64,000 bases of DNA from Ampullaceana balthica. Lineage: Eukaryota; Mollusca; Gastropoda; Lymnaeidae. The first letter of the stretch is position 1, and every line of letters starts with the position of its first letter. Below, piece after piece: positions 27,493-41,500 of this stretch. The stretch covers positions 527,723 to 591,722 of the forward strand of contig CALYLW010000322.1 of NCBI GenBank assembly GCA_944989445.1. The letters run 5' to 3'. The translations under genes and the position numbers were made by a program. The notes under the pieces were generated by a model. It did not search any database and was not told the origin of the DNA. It saw only the letters and a program-made list of their open reading frames with translations.

Positions 27493-30400
27493 CTTGTGGA
27501 TCCAATCACTCTACTTGTGGATACAGTCACTCTACTTGTGGATCCAATCACTATACTTGTGGATACAATCACTCTACTTGTGGATACAATCACTCTACTT
27601 GTGGATACAATCACTCTACTTGTGGATACAATCACTCTACTTGTGGATACAATCACTCTACTTGTGGATACAATCACTCTACTTGTGGATACAATCACTC
27701 TACTTGTGGATACAATCACTCTACTTGTGGATACAATCACTCTACTTGTGGATACAATCACTCTACTTGTGGATACAATCACTCTACTTGTGGATACAAT
27801 CACTCTACTTGTGGATACAATCACTCTACTTGTGGATACAATCACTCTACTTGTGGATACAATCACTCTACTTGTGGATACAATCACTCTACTTGTGGAT
27901 ACAATCACTCTACTTGTGGATACAATCACTCTACTTGTGGATACAATCACTCTACTTGTGGATACAATCACTCTACTTGTGGATACAATCACTCTACTTG
28001 TGGATACAATCACTCTACTTGTGGATACAATCACTCTACTTGTGGATACAATCACTCTACTTGTGGATATAATCACTCTACTTGTGGATACAATCACTCT
28101 ACTTGTGGATATAATCACTGTACTTGTGGATACAATCACTCTACTTGTGGATATAATCAATCTACTTGTGGAAACAATCACTCTACTTGGGGATACAATC
28201 ACTCTAATTGTGGATACAATCACTCTACTTGTGGATACAATCACTCTACTTGTGGATACAATACCTCTACTTTTGGATACAATCACTCTACTTGTGGATA
28301 CACTCACTCTACTTGTGGATACAATCACTCTACTTGTGGATACAATCACTCTACTTGGGGATACAATCACTCTACTTGTGGATACAATCACTCTACTTGT
28401 GGATACAATCACTCTACTTGTGGATACAATCACTCTACTTGTGGATACAATCACTCTACTTGTGGATACAATCACTCTACTTGTGGATACACTCACTCTA
28501 CTTGTGGATACAATCACTCTACTTGTGGATACAATCACTCTACTTGGGGATACAATCACTCTACTTGTGGATACAATCTTTCTATTTGGGGATACGATCT
28601 TTCTATTTGTGGATACAATCACTCTACCTGGGGAAACAATCACTCTACTTGTGGATATAATCACTCTACTTGTGGATACAATCACTCTACTTGTGGATAC
28701 AACCACTCTACTTGTGGATACAACCACTCTACTTGTGTATACAATCACTCTACTTGTGGATACAATCACTCTACTTGTGGATACAATCACTCTACTTGTG
28801 GATGCAATCACTCTACTTGTGGATGCAATCACTCTACTTGTGGATACAATAACTCTTCTTGTGGATACAATCACTCTACTTGTGGATACAATCACTCTAC
28901 TTGTGGATACAATCACTCTATTTGTGGATACAATCACTCTACCTGGGGAAACAATCACTCTACTTGTGGATACAATCACTCTACTTGTGGATACAATCAC
29001 TCTACTTATTGATATAATCAATCTACTTGTGGAAACAATCACTCTACTTGGGGATACAATCACTCTACTTGTGGATATAATCACTCTACTTGTGGATACA
29101 ATCACTCTACTTGTGGATATAATCACTCTACTTGTGGATACAATCACTCTACTTGTGGATATAATCAATCTACTTGTGGAAACAATCACTCTACTTGGGG
29201 ATACAATCACTCTATTTGTGGATATAATCACTCTACTTGTGGATACAATCACTCTACTTGTGGATACAATCACTCTACTTGTGGATACAATCACTCTACT
29301 TGTGGATATAATCAATCTACTTGTGGATATAATCACTCTACTTGTGGATACAATCACTCTACTTGTGGATACAATCACTCTACTTGTGGATATAATCACT
29401 CTACTTGTGGATACAATCACTCTACTTGTGGATACAATCACTCTACTTGTGTATATAATCACTCTACTTGTGGATACAATCACTCTACTTGTGGATATAA
29501 TCACTCTACTTGTGGATACAATCACTCTACTTGTGGATACAATCACTCTACTTGTGGATACAATCACTCTACTTGTGGATACAATCACTCTACTTGTGGA
29601 TACAATCACTCTACTTGTGGATACAATCACTCTACTTGTGGATACAATCACTCTACTTGTGGATACAATCACTCTACTTGTGGATACAATCACTCTACTT
29701 GTGGATACAATCACTCTACTTGTGGATACAATCACTCTACTTGTGGATACAATCACTCTACTTGTGGATACACTCACTCTACTTGTGGATACAATCACTC
29801 TACTTGGGGATACAATCACTCTACTTGGGGATACAAACACTCTACTTGTGGATACAATCACTCTACTTGTGAATACAAGCACTCTACTTGTGGATACAAG
29901 CACTCTACTTGTGGATACAATCACTCTACTTGTTGATACAATCACTCTACTTGTGGATACAATCACTCTACTTGTGGATGCAATCACTCTACTTGTGGAT
30001 ACAATCACTCTACTTGTGGATACAATCACTCTACTTGTGGATACAATCACTCTACTTGTGGATACAATCACTCTACTTGTGGATATAATCACTCTACTTG
30101 TGGATACAATCACTCTACTTGTGGATATAATCACTGTACTTGTGGATACAATCACTCTACTTGTGGATATAATCAATCTACTTGTGGAAACAATCACTCT
30201 ACTTGGGGATACAATCACTCTAATTGTGGATACAATCACTCTACTTGTGGATACAATCACTCTACTTGTGGATACAATACCTCTACTTTTGGATACAATC
30301 ACTCTACTTGTGGATACACTCACTCTACTTGTGGATACAATCACTCTACTTGTGGATACAATCACTCTACTTGGGGATACAATCACTCTACTTGTGGATA

Positions 30401-33400
30401 CAATCACTCTACTTGTGGATACAATCACTCTACTTGTGGATACAATCACTCTACTTGTGGATACAATCACTCTACTTGTGGATACAATCACTCTACTTGT
30501 GGATACACTCACTCTACTTGTGGATACAATCACTCTACTTGTGGATACAATCACTCTACTTGGGGATACAATCACTCTACTTGTGGATACAATCTTTCTA
30601 TTTGGGGATACGATCTTTCTATTTGTGGATACAATCACTCTACCTGGGGAAACAATCACTCTACTTGTGGATATAATCACTCTACTTGTGGATACAATCA
30701 CTCTACTTGTGGATACAACCACTCTACTTGTGGATACAACCACTCTACTTGTGTATACAATCACTCTACTTGTGGATACAATCACTCTACTTGTGGATAC
30801 AATCACTCTACTTGTGGATGCAATCACTCTACTTGTGGATGCAATCACTCTACTTGTGGATACAATAACTCTTCTTGTGGATACAATCACTCTACTTGTG
30901 GATACAATCACTCTACTTGTGGATACAATCACTCTATTTGTGGATACAATCACTCTACCTGGGGAAACAATCACTCTACTTGTGGATACAATCACTCTAC
31001 TTGTGGATACAATCACTCTACTTATTGATATAATCAATCTACTTGTGGAAACAATCACTCTACTTGGGGATACAATCACTCTACTTGTGGATATAATCAC
31101 TCTACTTGTGGATACAATCACTCTACTTGTGGATATAATCACTCTACTTGTGGATACAATCACTCTACTTGTGGATATAATCAATCTACTTGTGGAAACA
31201 ATCACTCTACTTGGGGATACAATCACTCTATTTGTGGATATAATCACTCTACTTGTGGATACAATCACTCTACTTGTGGATACAATCACTCTACTTGTGG
31301 ATACAATCACTCTACTTGTGGATATAATCAATCTACTTGTGGATATAATCACTCTACTTGTGGATACAATCACTCTACTTGTGGATACAATCACTCTACT
31401 TGTGGATATAATCACTCTACTTGTGGATACAATCACTCTACTTGTGGATACAATCACTCTACTTGTGTATATAATCACTCTACTTGTGGATACAATCACT
31501 CTACTTGTGGATATAATCACTCTACTTGTGGATACAATCACTCTACTTGTGGATACAATCACTCTACTTGTGGATACAATCACTCTACTTGTGGATACAA
31601 TCACTCTACTTGTGGATACAATCACTCTACTTGTGGATACAATCACTCTACTTGTGGATACAATCACTCTACTTGTGGATACAATCACTCTACTTGTGGA
31701 TACAATCACTCTACTTGTGGATACAATCACTCTACTTGTGGATACAATCACTCTACTTGTGGATACAATCACTCTACTTGTGGATACACTCACTCTACTT
31801 GTGGATACAATCACTCTACTTGGGGATACAATCACTCTACTTGGGGATACAAACACTCTACTTGTGGATACAATCACTCTACTTGTGAATACAAGCACTC
31901 TACTTGTGGATACAAGCACTCTACTTGTGGATACAATCACTCTACTTGTTGATACAATCACTCTACTTGTGGATACAATCACTCTACTTGTGGATGCAAT
32001 CACTCTACTTGTGGATGCAATCACTCTACTTGTGGATGCAATCACTCTAATTGTGGATGCAATCACTCTACTTGTGGATACAATCACTCTACTTGTGGAT
32101 ACAATCACTCTATTTGTGGATACAATCACTCTACTTGTGGATACAATCACTCTACTTGTGGATACAATCACTCTACTTGTGGATACAATCACTCTACTTG
32201 TGGATACAATCACTCTACTTGTGGATACACTCACTCTACTTGTGGATACAATCACTCTACTTGTGGATACAATCACTCTACTTGGGGATACAATCACTCT
32301 ACTTGTGGATACAATCTTTCTATTTGGGGATACAATCTTTCTATTTGTGGATACAATCACTCTACCTGGGGAAACAATCACTCTACTTGTGGATACAATC
32401 ACTCTACTTGTGGATACAATCACTCTACTTGTGGATACAACCACTCTACTTGTGGATACAACCACTCTACTTGTGGATACAATCACTCTACTTGTGGATA
32501 CAATCACTCTACTTGTGGATACAATCACTCTACTTGTGGATGCAATCACTCTACTTGTGGATGCAATCACTCTACTTGTGGATACAATAACTCTACTTGT
32601 GGATACAATCACTCTACTTGTGGATACAATCACTCTACTTGTGGATACAATCACTCTATTTGTGGATACAATCACTCTACCTGGGGAAACAATCACTCTA
32701 CTTGTGGATACAATCACTCTACTTGTGGATACAATCACTCTACTTGTTGATATAATCACTCTACTTGTGAATACAATCACTCTACTTGTGGATATAATCA
32801 ATCTACTTGTGGAAACAATCACTCTACTTGGGGATACAATCACTCTACTTGTGGATATAATCACTCTACTTGTGGATACAATCACTCTACTTGTTGATAT
32901 AATCACTCTACTTGTGGATACAATCACTCTACTTGTGGATATAATCAATCTACTTGTGGATACAATCACTCTACTTGGGGATACAATCACTCTACTTGTG
33001 GATATAATCACTCTACTTGTGGATACAATCACTCTACTTGTGGATATAATCACTCTACTTGTGGATACAATCACTCTACTTGTGGATATAATCACTCTAC
33101 TTGTGGATACAATCACTCTACTTGTGGATATAATCACTCTACTTGTGGATACAATCACTCTACTTGTGGATATAATCACTCAACTTGTGGATACAATCAC
33201 TCTACTTGTGGATATAATCACTCTACTTGTGTATACAATCACTCTACTTGTGGATACAATCACTCTACTTGTGGATACAATCACTCTACTTGTGGATATA
33301 ATCACTCTACTTGTGGATACAATCACTCTACTTGTGGATACAATCACTCTACTTGTGGATGCAATCACTCTACTTGTGGGAACAATCACTCTACTTGGGG

Positions 33401-36400
33401 ATACAATCACTCTACTTGTGGATACAATCACTCTACTTGTGGATACAATCACTCTACTTGTGGATACAATCACTCTACTTGTGGATACAATCACTCTACT
33501 TGTGGATACAATACCTCTACTTGTGGATACAATCACTCTACTTGTGGATACACTCATTCTACTTGTGGATACAATCACTCTACTTGTGGATACAATCACT
33601 CTACTTGGGGATACAATCACTCTACTTGTGGATACAATCACTCTACTTGTGGATACAATCACTCTACTTGTGGATACAATCACTCTACTTGTGGATACAA
33701 TCACTCTACTTGTGGATACAATCACTCTACTTGTGGATACACTCACTCTACTTGTGGATACAATCACTCTACTTGTGGATACAATCACTCTACTTGGGGA
33801 TACAATCACTCTACTTGTGGATACAATCTTTCTATTTGGGGATACAATCTTTCTATTTGTGGATACAATCACTCTACCTGGGGAAACAATCACTCTACTT
33901 GTGGATATAATCACTCTACTTGTGGATACAATCACTCTACTTGTGGATACAACCACTCTACTTGTGGATACAACCACTCTACTTGTGTATACAATCACTC
34001 TACTTGTGGATACAATCACTCTACTTGTGGATACAATCACTCTACTTGTGGATGCAATCACTCTACTTGTGGATGCAATCACTCTACTTGTGGATACAAT
34101 AACTCTTCTTGTGGATACAATCACTCTACTTGTGGATACAATCACTCTACTTGTGGATACAATCACTCTATTTGTGGATACAATCACTCTACCTGGGGAA
34201 ACAATCACTCTACTTATTGATATAATCACTCTACTTGTGGATACAATCACTCTACTTGTGGATACAATCACTCTACTTGTGGATACAATCAATCTACTTG
34301 TGGATACAATCACTCTATTTGTGGATATAATCACTCTACTTGTGGATACAATCACTCTACTTGTGGATATAATCAATCTACTTGTGGATACAATCACTCT
34401 ACTTGTGGATACAATCACTCTACTTGTGGATATAATCAATCTACTTGTGGATACAATCACTCTACTTGTGGATACAATCACTCTACTTGTGGATATAATC
34501 AATCTACTTGTGGAAACAATCACTCTACTTGGGGATACAATCACTCTACTTGTGGATACAATCACTCTACTTGTGGATATAATCAATCTACTTGTGGAAA
34601 CAATCACTCTATTTGGGGATACAATCACTCTACTTGTGGATACAATCACTCTACTTATTGATACAATCACTCTACTTGTGGATACAATCACTCTACTTGT
34701 GGATACAATCACTCTACTTGTGGATACAATCACTCTACTTGTGGATACAATCACTCTATTTGTGGATATAATCACTCTACTTGTGGATACAATCACTCTA
34801 CTTGTGGATATAATCAATCTACTTGTGGATACAATCACTCTACTTGTGGATACAATCACTCTACTTGTGGATATAATCAATCTACTTGTGGATACAATCA
34901 CTCTACTTGTGGATACAATCACTCTACTTGTGGATATAATCAATCTACTTGTGGAAACAATCACTCTACTTGGGGATACAATCACTCTACTTGTGGATAC
35001 AATCACTCTACTTGTGGATATAATCAATCTACTTGTGGAAACAATCACTCTACTTGGGGATACAATCACTCTACTTGTGGATACAATCACTCTACTTGTG
35101 GATACAATCACTCTACTTGTGGATATAATCAATCTACTTGTGGAAACAATCACTCTACTTGGGGATACAATCACTCTACTTGTGGATACAATCACTCTAC
35201 TTGTGGATACAATCACTCTACTTGTGGATACAATCACTCTACTTGTGGATACAATCACTCTACTTGTGGATACAATCACTCTACTTGTGGATACAATCAC
35301 TCTACTTGGGGATACAATAACTCTTCTTGTGGATACAATCACTCTACTTGTGGATACAATCACTCTACTTGTGGATACAATCACTCTATTTGTGGAAACA
35401 ATCACTCTACTTATTGATATAATCACTCTACTTGTGGATACAATCACTCTACTTGTGGATACAATCACTCTACTTGTGGATACAATCACTCTACTTGTGG
35501 ATACAATCACTCTACTTGTGGATACAATCACTCTACCTGGGGAAACAATCACTTTACTTATTGATATAATCACTCTACTTGTGGATACAATCACTCAACT
35601 TGTGGATATAATCAATCTACTTGTGGATACAATCACTCTACTTGTGGATACAATCACTCTACTTGTGGATATAATCAATCTACTTGTGGATACAATCAAT
35701 CTACTTGTGGATACAATCACTCTACTTGTGGATACAATCACTCTACTTGTGGATATAATCAATCTACTTGTGGATACAATCACTCTACTTGTGGATATAA
35801 TCACTCTACTTGTGGATATAATCAATCTACTTGTGGATACAATCACTCTACTTGTGGATACAATCACTCTACTTGTGGATATAATCAATCTACTTGTGGA
35901 AACAATCACTCTACTTGGGGATACAATCACTCTACTTGTGGATACAATCACTCTACTTGTGGATATAATCAATCTACTTGTGGAAACAATCACTCTACTT
36001 GGGGATACAATCACTCTACTTGTGGATACAATCACTCTACTTGTGGATACAATCACTCTACTTGTGGATATAATCAATCTACTTGTGGAAACAATCACTC
36101 TACTTGGGGATACAATCACTCTACTTGTGGATACAATCACTCTACTTGTGGATACAATCACTCTACTTGTGGATACAATCACTCTACTTGTGGATACAAT
36201 CACTCTACTTGTGGATACAATCACTCTACTTGTGGATACAATCACTCTACTTGTGGAAACAATCACTCTACTTGTGGAAACAATCACTCTACTTGTGGAT
36301 ACAATCACTCTACTTGTGGATACAATCACTCTACTTGTGGATACAATCACTCTACTTGTGGAAACAATCACTCTACTTGTGGATACAATCACTCTACTTG

Positions 36401-37674
36401 TGGAAACAATCACTCTACTTGTGGATACAATCACTCTACTTGTGGAAACAATCACTCTACTTGTGGAAACAATCACTCTACTTGTGGATACAATCACTCT
36501 ACTTGTGGATACAATCACTCTACTTGTGGATACAATCACTCTACTTGTGGATATAATCAATCTACTTGTGGAAACAATCACTCTACTTGTGGATATAATC
36601 ACTCTACTTGTGGAAACAATCACTCTACTTGTGGATACAATCACTCTACTTGTGGATACAATCACTCTACTTGTGGATACAATCACTCTACTTGTGGATA
36701 TAATCAATCTACTTGTGGATACAATCACTCTACTTGTGGATACAATCACTCTACTTGTGGATATAATCAATCTACTTGTGGAAACAATCACTCTACTTGG
36801 GGATACAATCACTCTACTTGTGGATACAATCACTCTACTTGTGGATATAATCAATCTACTTGTGGAAACAATCACTCTACTTGGGGATACAATCACTCTA
36901 CTTGTGGATACAATCACTCTACTTGTGGATACAATCACTCTACTTGTGGATATAATCAATCTACTTGTGGAAACAATCACTCTACTTGGGGATACAATCA
37001 CTCTACTTGTGGATACAATCACTCTACTTGTGGATACAATCACTCTACTTGTGGATACAATCACTCTACTTGTGGATACAATCACTCTACTTGTGGATAC
37101 AATCACTCTACTTGTGGATACAATCACTCTACTTGTGGAAACAATCACTCTACTTGTGGAAACAATCACTCTACTTGTGGATACAATCACTCTACTTGTG
37201 GATACAATCACTCTACTTGTGGATACAATCACTCTACTTGTGGAAACAATCACTCTACTTGTGGATACAATCACTCTACTTGTGGAAACAATCACTCTAC
37301 TTGTGGATACAATCACTCTACTTGTGGAAACAATCACTCTACTTGTGGAAACAATCACTCTACTTGTGGATACAATCACTCTACTTGTGGATACAATCAC
37401 TCTACTTGTGGATACAATCACTCTACTTGTGGATATAATCAATCTACTTGTGGAAACAATCACTCTACTTGTGGATATAATCACTCTACTTGTGGAAACA
37501 ATCACTCTACTTGTGGATACAATCACTCTACTTGTGGATACAATCACTCTACTTGTGGATACAATCACTCTACTTGTGGATATAATCAATCTACTTGTGG
37601 AAACAATCACTCTACTTGTGGATACAATCACTCTACTTGTGGATACAATCACTCTACTTGTGGATACAATCACT
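27493..37674. repeat. giant 21-bp satellite-like array, about 485 copies, 10.2 kb
   Basis: Unit of 21 bp with the core TACTTGTGGATACAATCAC. The period is seven codons: + strand repeats LLVDTIT with no stop across the whole array, and the minus strand repeats VIVSTSR in long open blocks. Neither has a normal start context, splice signals or a recognisable domain. No codon of the + frame is one substitution from a stop, so openness is expected without selection. Variants mark higher-order structure: a block is duplicated with a 2016-bp offset (96 units; for example 28208/30224 and 29510/31526), and a second with an 882-bp offset (42 units; 36083/36965). It lies between the two Ig genes. Confidence 0.98.
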
Positions 37675-38460
37675 CTTCCTGTTCCGTTCACAAGGACAAA
37701 CACATTGAAATTCTCCATCTTCCCCTCTCTATTTTGTTGGTAGGATTGATTCTCTGAACTATCCAGGAAAAGCAAATCGCTATCAACATTCTAAACTGCA
37801 ATAAAAGTACAAGACTAGACATAAACTGTGGATAAGCTTAGAAAGCACAAATATTCTGTATAGAAGGAAACTCTGTAAGGTCTAAAATAAGTAGGAACGA
37901 AGTAGTCCAAACCTAGTTCGACTACTGGGTGGTGAGAAATTAATTTAAATTTAAAACCTTGTTTTACTATTTGCTTAAGGATTGAAAGTTTTCCCCACTA
38001 TTTCTTGATGTTAGTTGTAGTGATGTGCCTCAAATAATTCTTGAATCACGGGAAATGATTGTCTCCTTTGGAATTTATTTAAAGATAACTAACTATTTTT
38101 TAAAGTAAATTTTGAGAAGAAATGCACTCAAAATACTTACCTAAAAAAAGCTATGTTCAAAAACTAAACAATCAAAATAATATCAAATTAAGTTTTTTAA
38201 TAGTTAGCTGCTATGTAATGTATAAGACAGAAGTGTGTTGGCTCAAGGCTCTTACTTTCGACAATGGATAGATTTTGAAACTCCTATAAACTCTCTAACT
38301 TAAATCCTTTGCTTTTATAAAACAGTTTGATAATTTATATTTAAATAAATTGGATAAGCCTAAATTTGGTATTTATTGAATATGCTCAAATTGATGACGC
38401 AATTATTTTTAAATTGGTATTCGTAAAATATAACCAAAATTGATATTTTTTCATGTCCTA
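37675..38460. other. upstream region of the second Ig gene
   Basis: AT-rich with no repeat and no exon recognised. The promoter of the gene starting at 38461 should lie here or in an upstream exon's flank, but no clear TATA box or initiator could be supported. Confidence 0.45.
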
Positions 38461-38554
38461 ATGATACCGAGAAGAAGTATGCCATTGATCATCTTTGCAG
38501 TGCTCCACTACAACATTATTAGTGGTATAGTTTGGATTATTCTCTACTCGCCAG
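38461..38554 (+). CDS. signal-peptide-like first exon (second Ig gene)
   Basis: ATG at 38461 opens MIPRRSM, followed by a hydrophobic run PLIIFAVLHYNIISGIVWII and LYSP. The donor GTAAGG falls after the first base of a Gly codon (phase 1). Basic N-region then hydrophobic core is typical of a signal peptide and could also act as an uncleaved anchor. It matches the phase of the Ig half-exon at 39838. Confidence 0.72.
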
Positions 38555-41500
38555 GTAAGGTCAATTCAAAATTCCATTAACACTTACAATTTACAGATTT
38601 ATAATTGTTTAAAGATATCTTTAAAAAAACACGAATGTTGTCGATCTGAGGTTATTCCAAGCGACCACACAGTCCCAAACACAAACTAATACATATAGTC
38701 TTTAAGACACTGTATGAGAGCTCTACTATCTATGTCTCTTTGTAGCATTACAAATATATAATTCAACAAGGAGAAGTTGTGTGGTGCATATGAATGAATG
38801 TGTACCGTAACAAGCATTAATGAAAAGTATACACGTTATAAAAGTGTATATATTATGTGTGACATGTTAACATGTGTTGCAAATATTGTGTAGCAAATTG
38901 TATACATTGTGTATATGTGATTGAGTTAGCACCAGCATATTATGACATTTGACCTTGACTGCAGTATTCCATTGTTTCTACACCCAGGTGCTACTATGAT
39001 TGAGTTAGCACCAGCATATTATGACATTTGACCTTGACTGCAGTATCCCATTGTTTCTACACCCAGGTGCTACTATGATTGAGTTAGCATCAGGAGGTCA
39101 TGACATTCGACCTTGATTCCAGTTATCTTTTCTATATAGACGCTCCTTTTTACAGAAGAATATTGCGTCACCAGACCATGTCAGTCTGTTGGCAAGGGAC
39201 GCAGAGTTCACAGGCTATAAGGGTTCCACGCATTACCCAGCCGCCTTCGTTTCCCTACCCATTCGGAGCTGGGTGGAATCAAGGACAGGTCCCCGCCTTC
39301 ATGGAGATTCGAATCCGTGACCACCGTGATGGTGTTATCCCTTGTCTCTACCCCCAGGTATCACCATGATCAAGTTATCCCTTGTCTCTACCCCCAGGTA
39401 TCACCATGATCGAGTTATCCCTTGTCTCTACCCCCAGGTATCACCATGATCGAGTTATCCCTTGTCTCTACCCACAGGTGTCGCCATGATCGAGTTATCC
39501 CTTGTCTCTACCCACAGTTGTCGCCATGATCGAGTTATCCCTTGTCTCTACCCACAGGTATCACCATGATCGAGTTATCCCTTGTCTCTACCCACAGGTG
39601 TCGCCATGATCGAGTTATCCCTTGTCTCTACCCACAGGTGTCACCATGATCGAGTTATCCCTTGTCTCTACCCACAGGTGTCGCCATGATCGAGTTATCC
39701 CTTGTCTCTACCCACAGGTGTCGCCATGATCGAGTTATCCCTTGTCTCTACCCCCAGGTATCACCATGATCGAGTTATCCCTTATCTCTACCCACATGTA
39801 TCACCATGATCGAGTTATCCCTCGTATCTACCCCCAGGTGTCGCCATGATCGAGTTACCCCGTTCCCAGTGTGTTCAACCTCTCATGGCTGACCCACGTG
39901 TGGACGAGTATGAAACCTTCACAATGACGTGTGCCTCCCAGCAGTTCAGAGACCTGTTGCAAGACATGCTGATGACAGGCTTGTATATATTCAAGAAAGA
40001 CTTCACAACGAACGGAAATGTGCTGGTGGCCTTCAGACCTTGCTTCACTCACTACACCGAGATATTTACTTTGGTGAGTCTGTTGTTACACTCACTACAG
40101 CGATATATTCACATTGGTGAGTCTGTTGTTACACTCACTACAGCGAGATATTCACATTGGTGAGTTTATTGTTACACTCACTACACGGAGATATTTACTT
40201 TGGTGAGTCTTACTAATGTCACACTGAATATAAAGAAATGTTTACTGTCACACTCAAAATAACGCACAATTTACGTTGCTGAATCTAAACTATGTCATGT
40301 TAAACATCTATTAAATGTCATGTTACACATATATTAAATGTCATGTTAAACGTCTATTAAATGTCATGTTAAACATCTATTACATTTCATGTTAAACATC
40401 TATTAAATGTAATGTTAAAGCTCTATAAAATGTCATGTTAAACATCTATTAAATGTCATGTTAAACATCTATTAAATGTCATGTTATACATCTATTAAAT
40501 GTTATGTTAAACATCTATTAAATGTCATGTTAAACATCTATTAAATGTCATGTTAAACATCTATTAAATGTCATGTTAAACATCTATTAAATGTCATGTT
40601 AAACATCTATTAAATGTCATGTTAAACATCTATTAAATGTCATGTTAAACATCTATTAAATGTCATGTTAAACATCTATTAAATGTCATGTTAAACATCT
40701 ATTAAATGTCATGTTAAACATCTATTAAATGTCATGTTAAACATCTATTAAATGTCAAGTTAAACATCTATTAAATGTCAAGTTAAACATCTATTAAATG
40801 TCATGTTAAACGTCTATTAAATGTCAAGTTAAACATCTATTAAATGTCATGTTAAACGTCTATTAAATTTCATGTTAAACATCTATTAAATGTCATGTTA
40901 AACATCTATTAAATGTCAAGTTAAACATCTATTAAATTTCATGTTAAACATCTATTAAATGTCCACCACTCACAACCTTAATCTGTAGACTATAAGTGAT
41001 AAAATATTTTTTTCTTTTCACCTATTTAAAATGTTTCCTTGTTAAACCTTAGTAACGCTAAAATATCAGTGATTTTAGTTTCTTTATTGTTTATTTTATC
41101 AAAATTTATTATTTCCTCACCAGCATGAATTACGTCCATTTTGTATGTTTTGATCCTATAAACTATATAACAATTAAAGCACCACACCAAGTTCTCTAAT
41201 AACCACAACACATTTAGTTCATTATACCAACATCCATTTCATTACATCAACATCCATGTAATTACATCAACAACACATCCATTTCAAAACATCAACAACA
41301 CATCCATTTTAAAACATCAACAACACATCCATTTCAAAACATCAACAACACATCCATTTTAAAACATCAACAACACATCCATTTCAAAACATCAACAACA
41401 CATCCATTTCAAAACATCAACAACACATCCATTTCAAAACATCAACAACACATCCATTTTAAAACATCAACAACACATCCATTTCAAAACATCAACAACA

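Noticed and set aside
27496..37743. 3415-codon + frame and long minus frames as giant proteins
   Set aside because: They are the direct result of a 21-bp period (7 codons) without stop-adjacent codons. There is no ATG context, splice structure or domain, and both strands are equally open.
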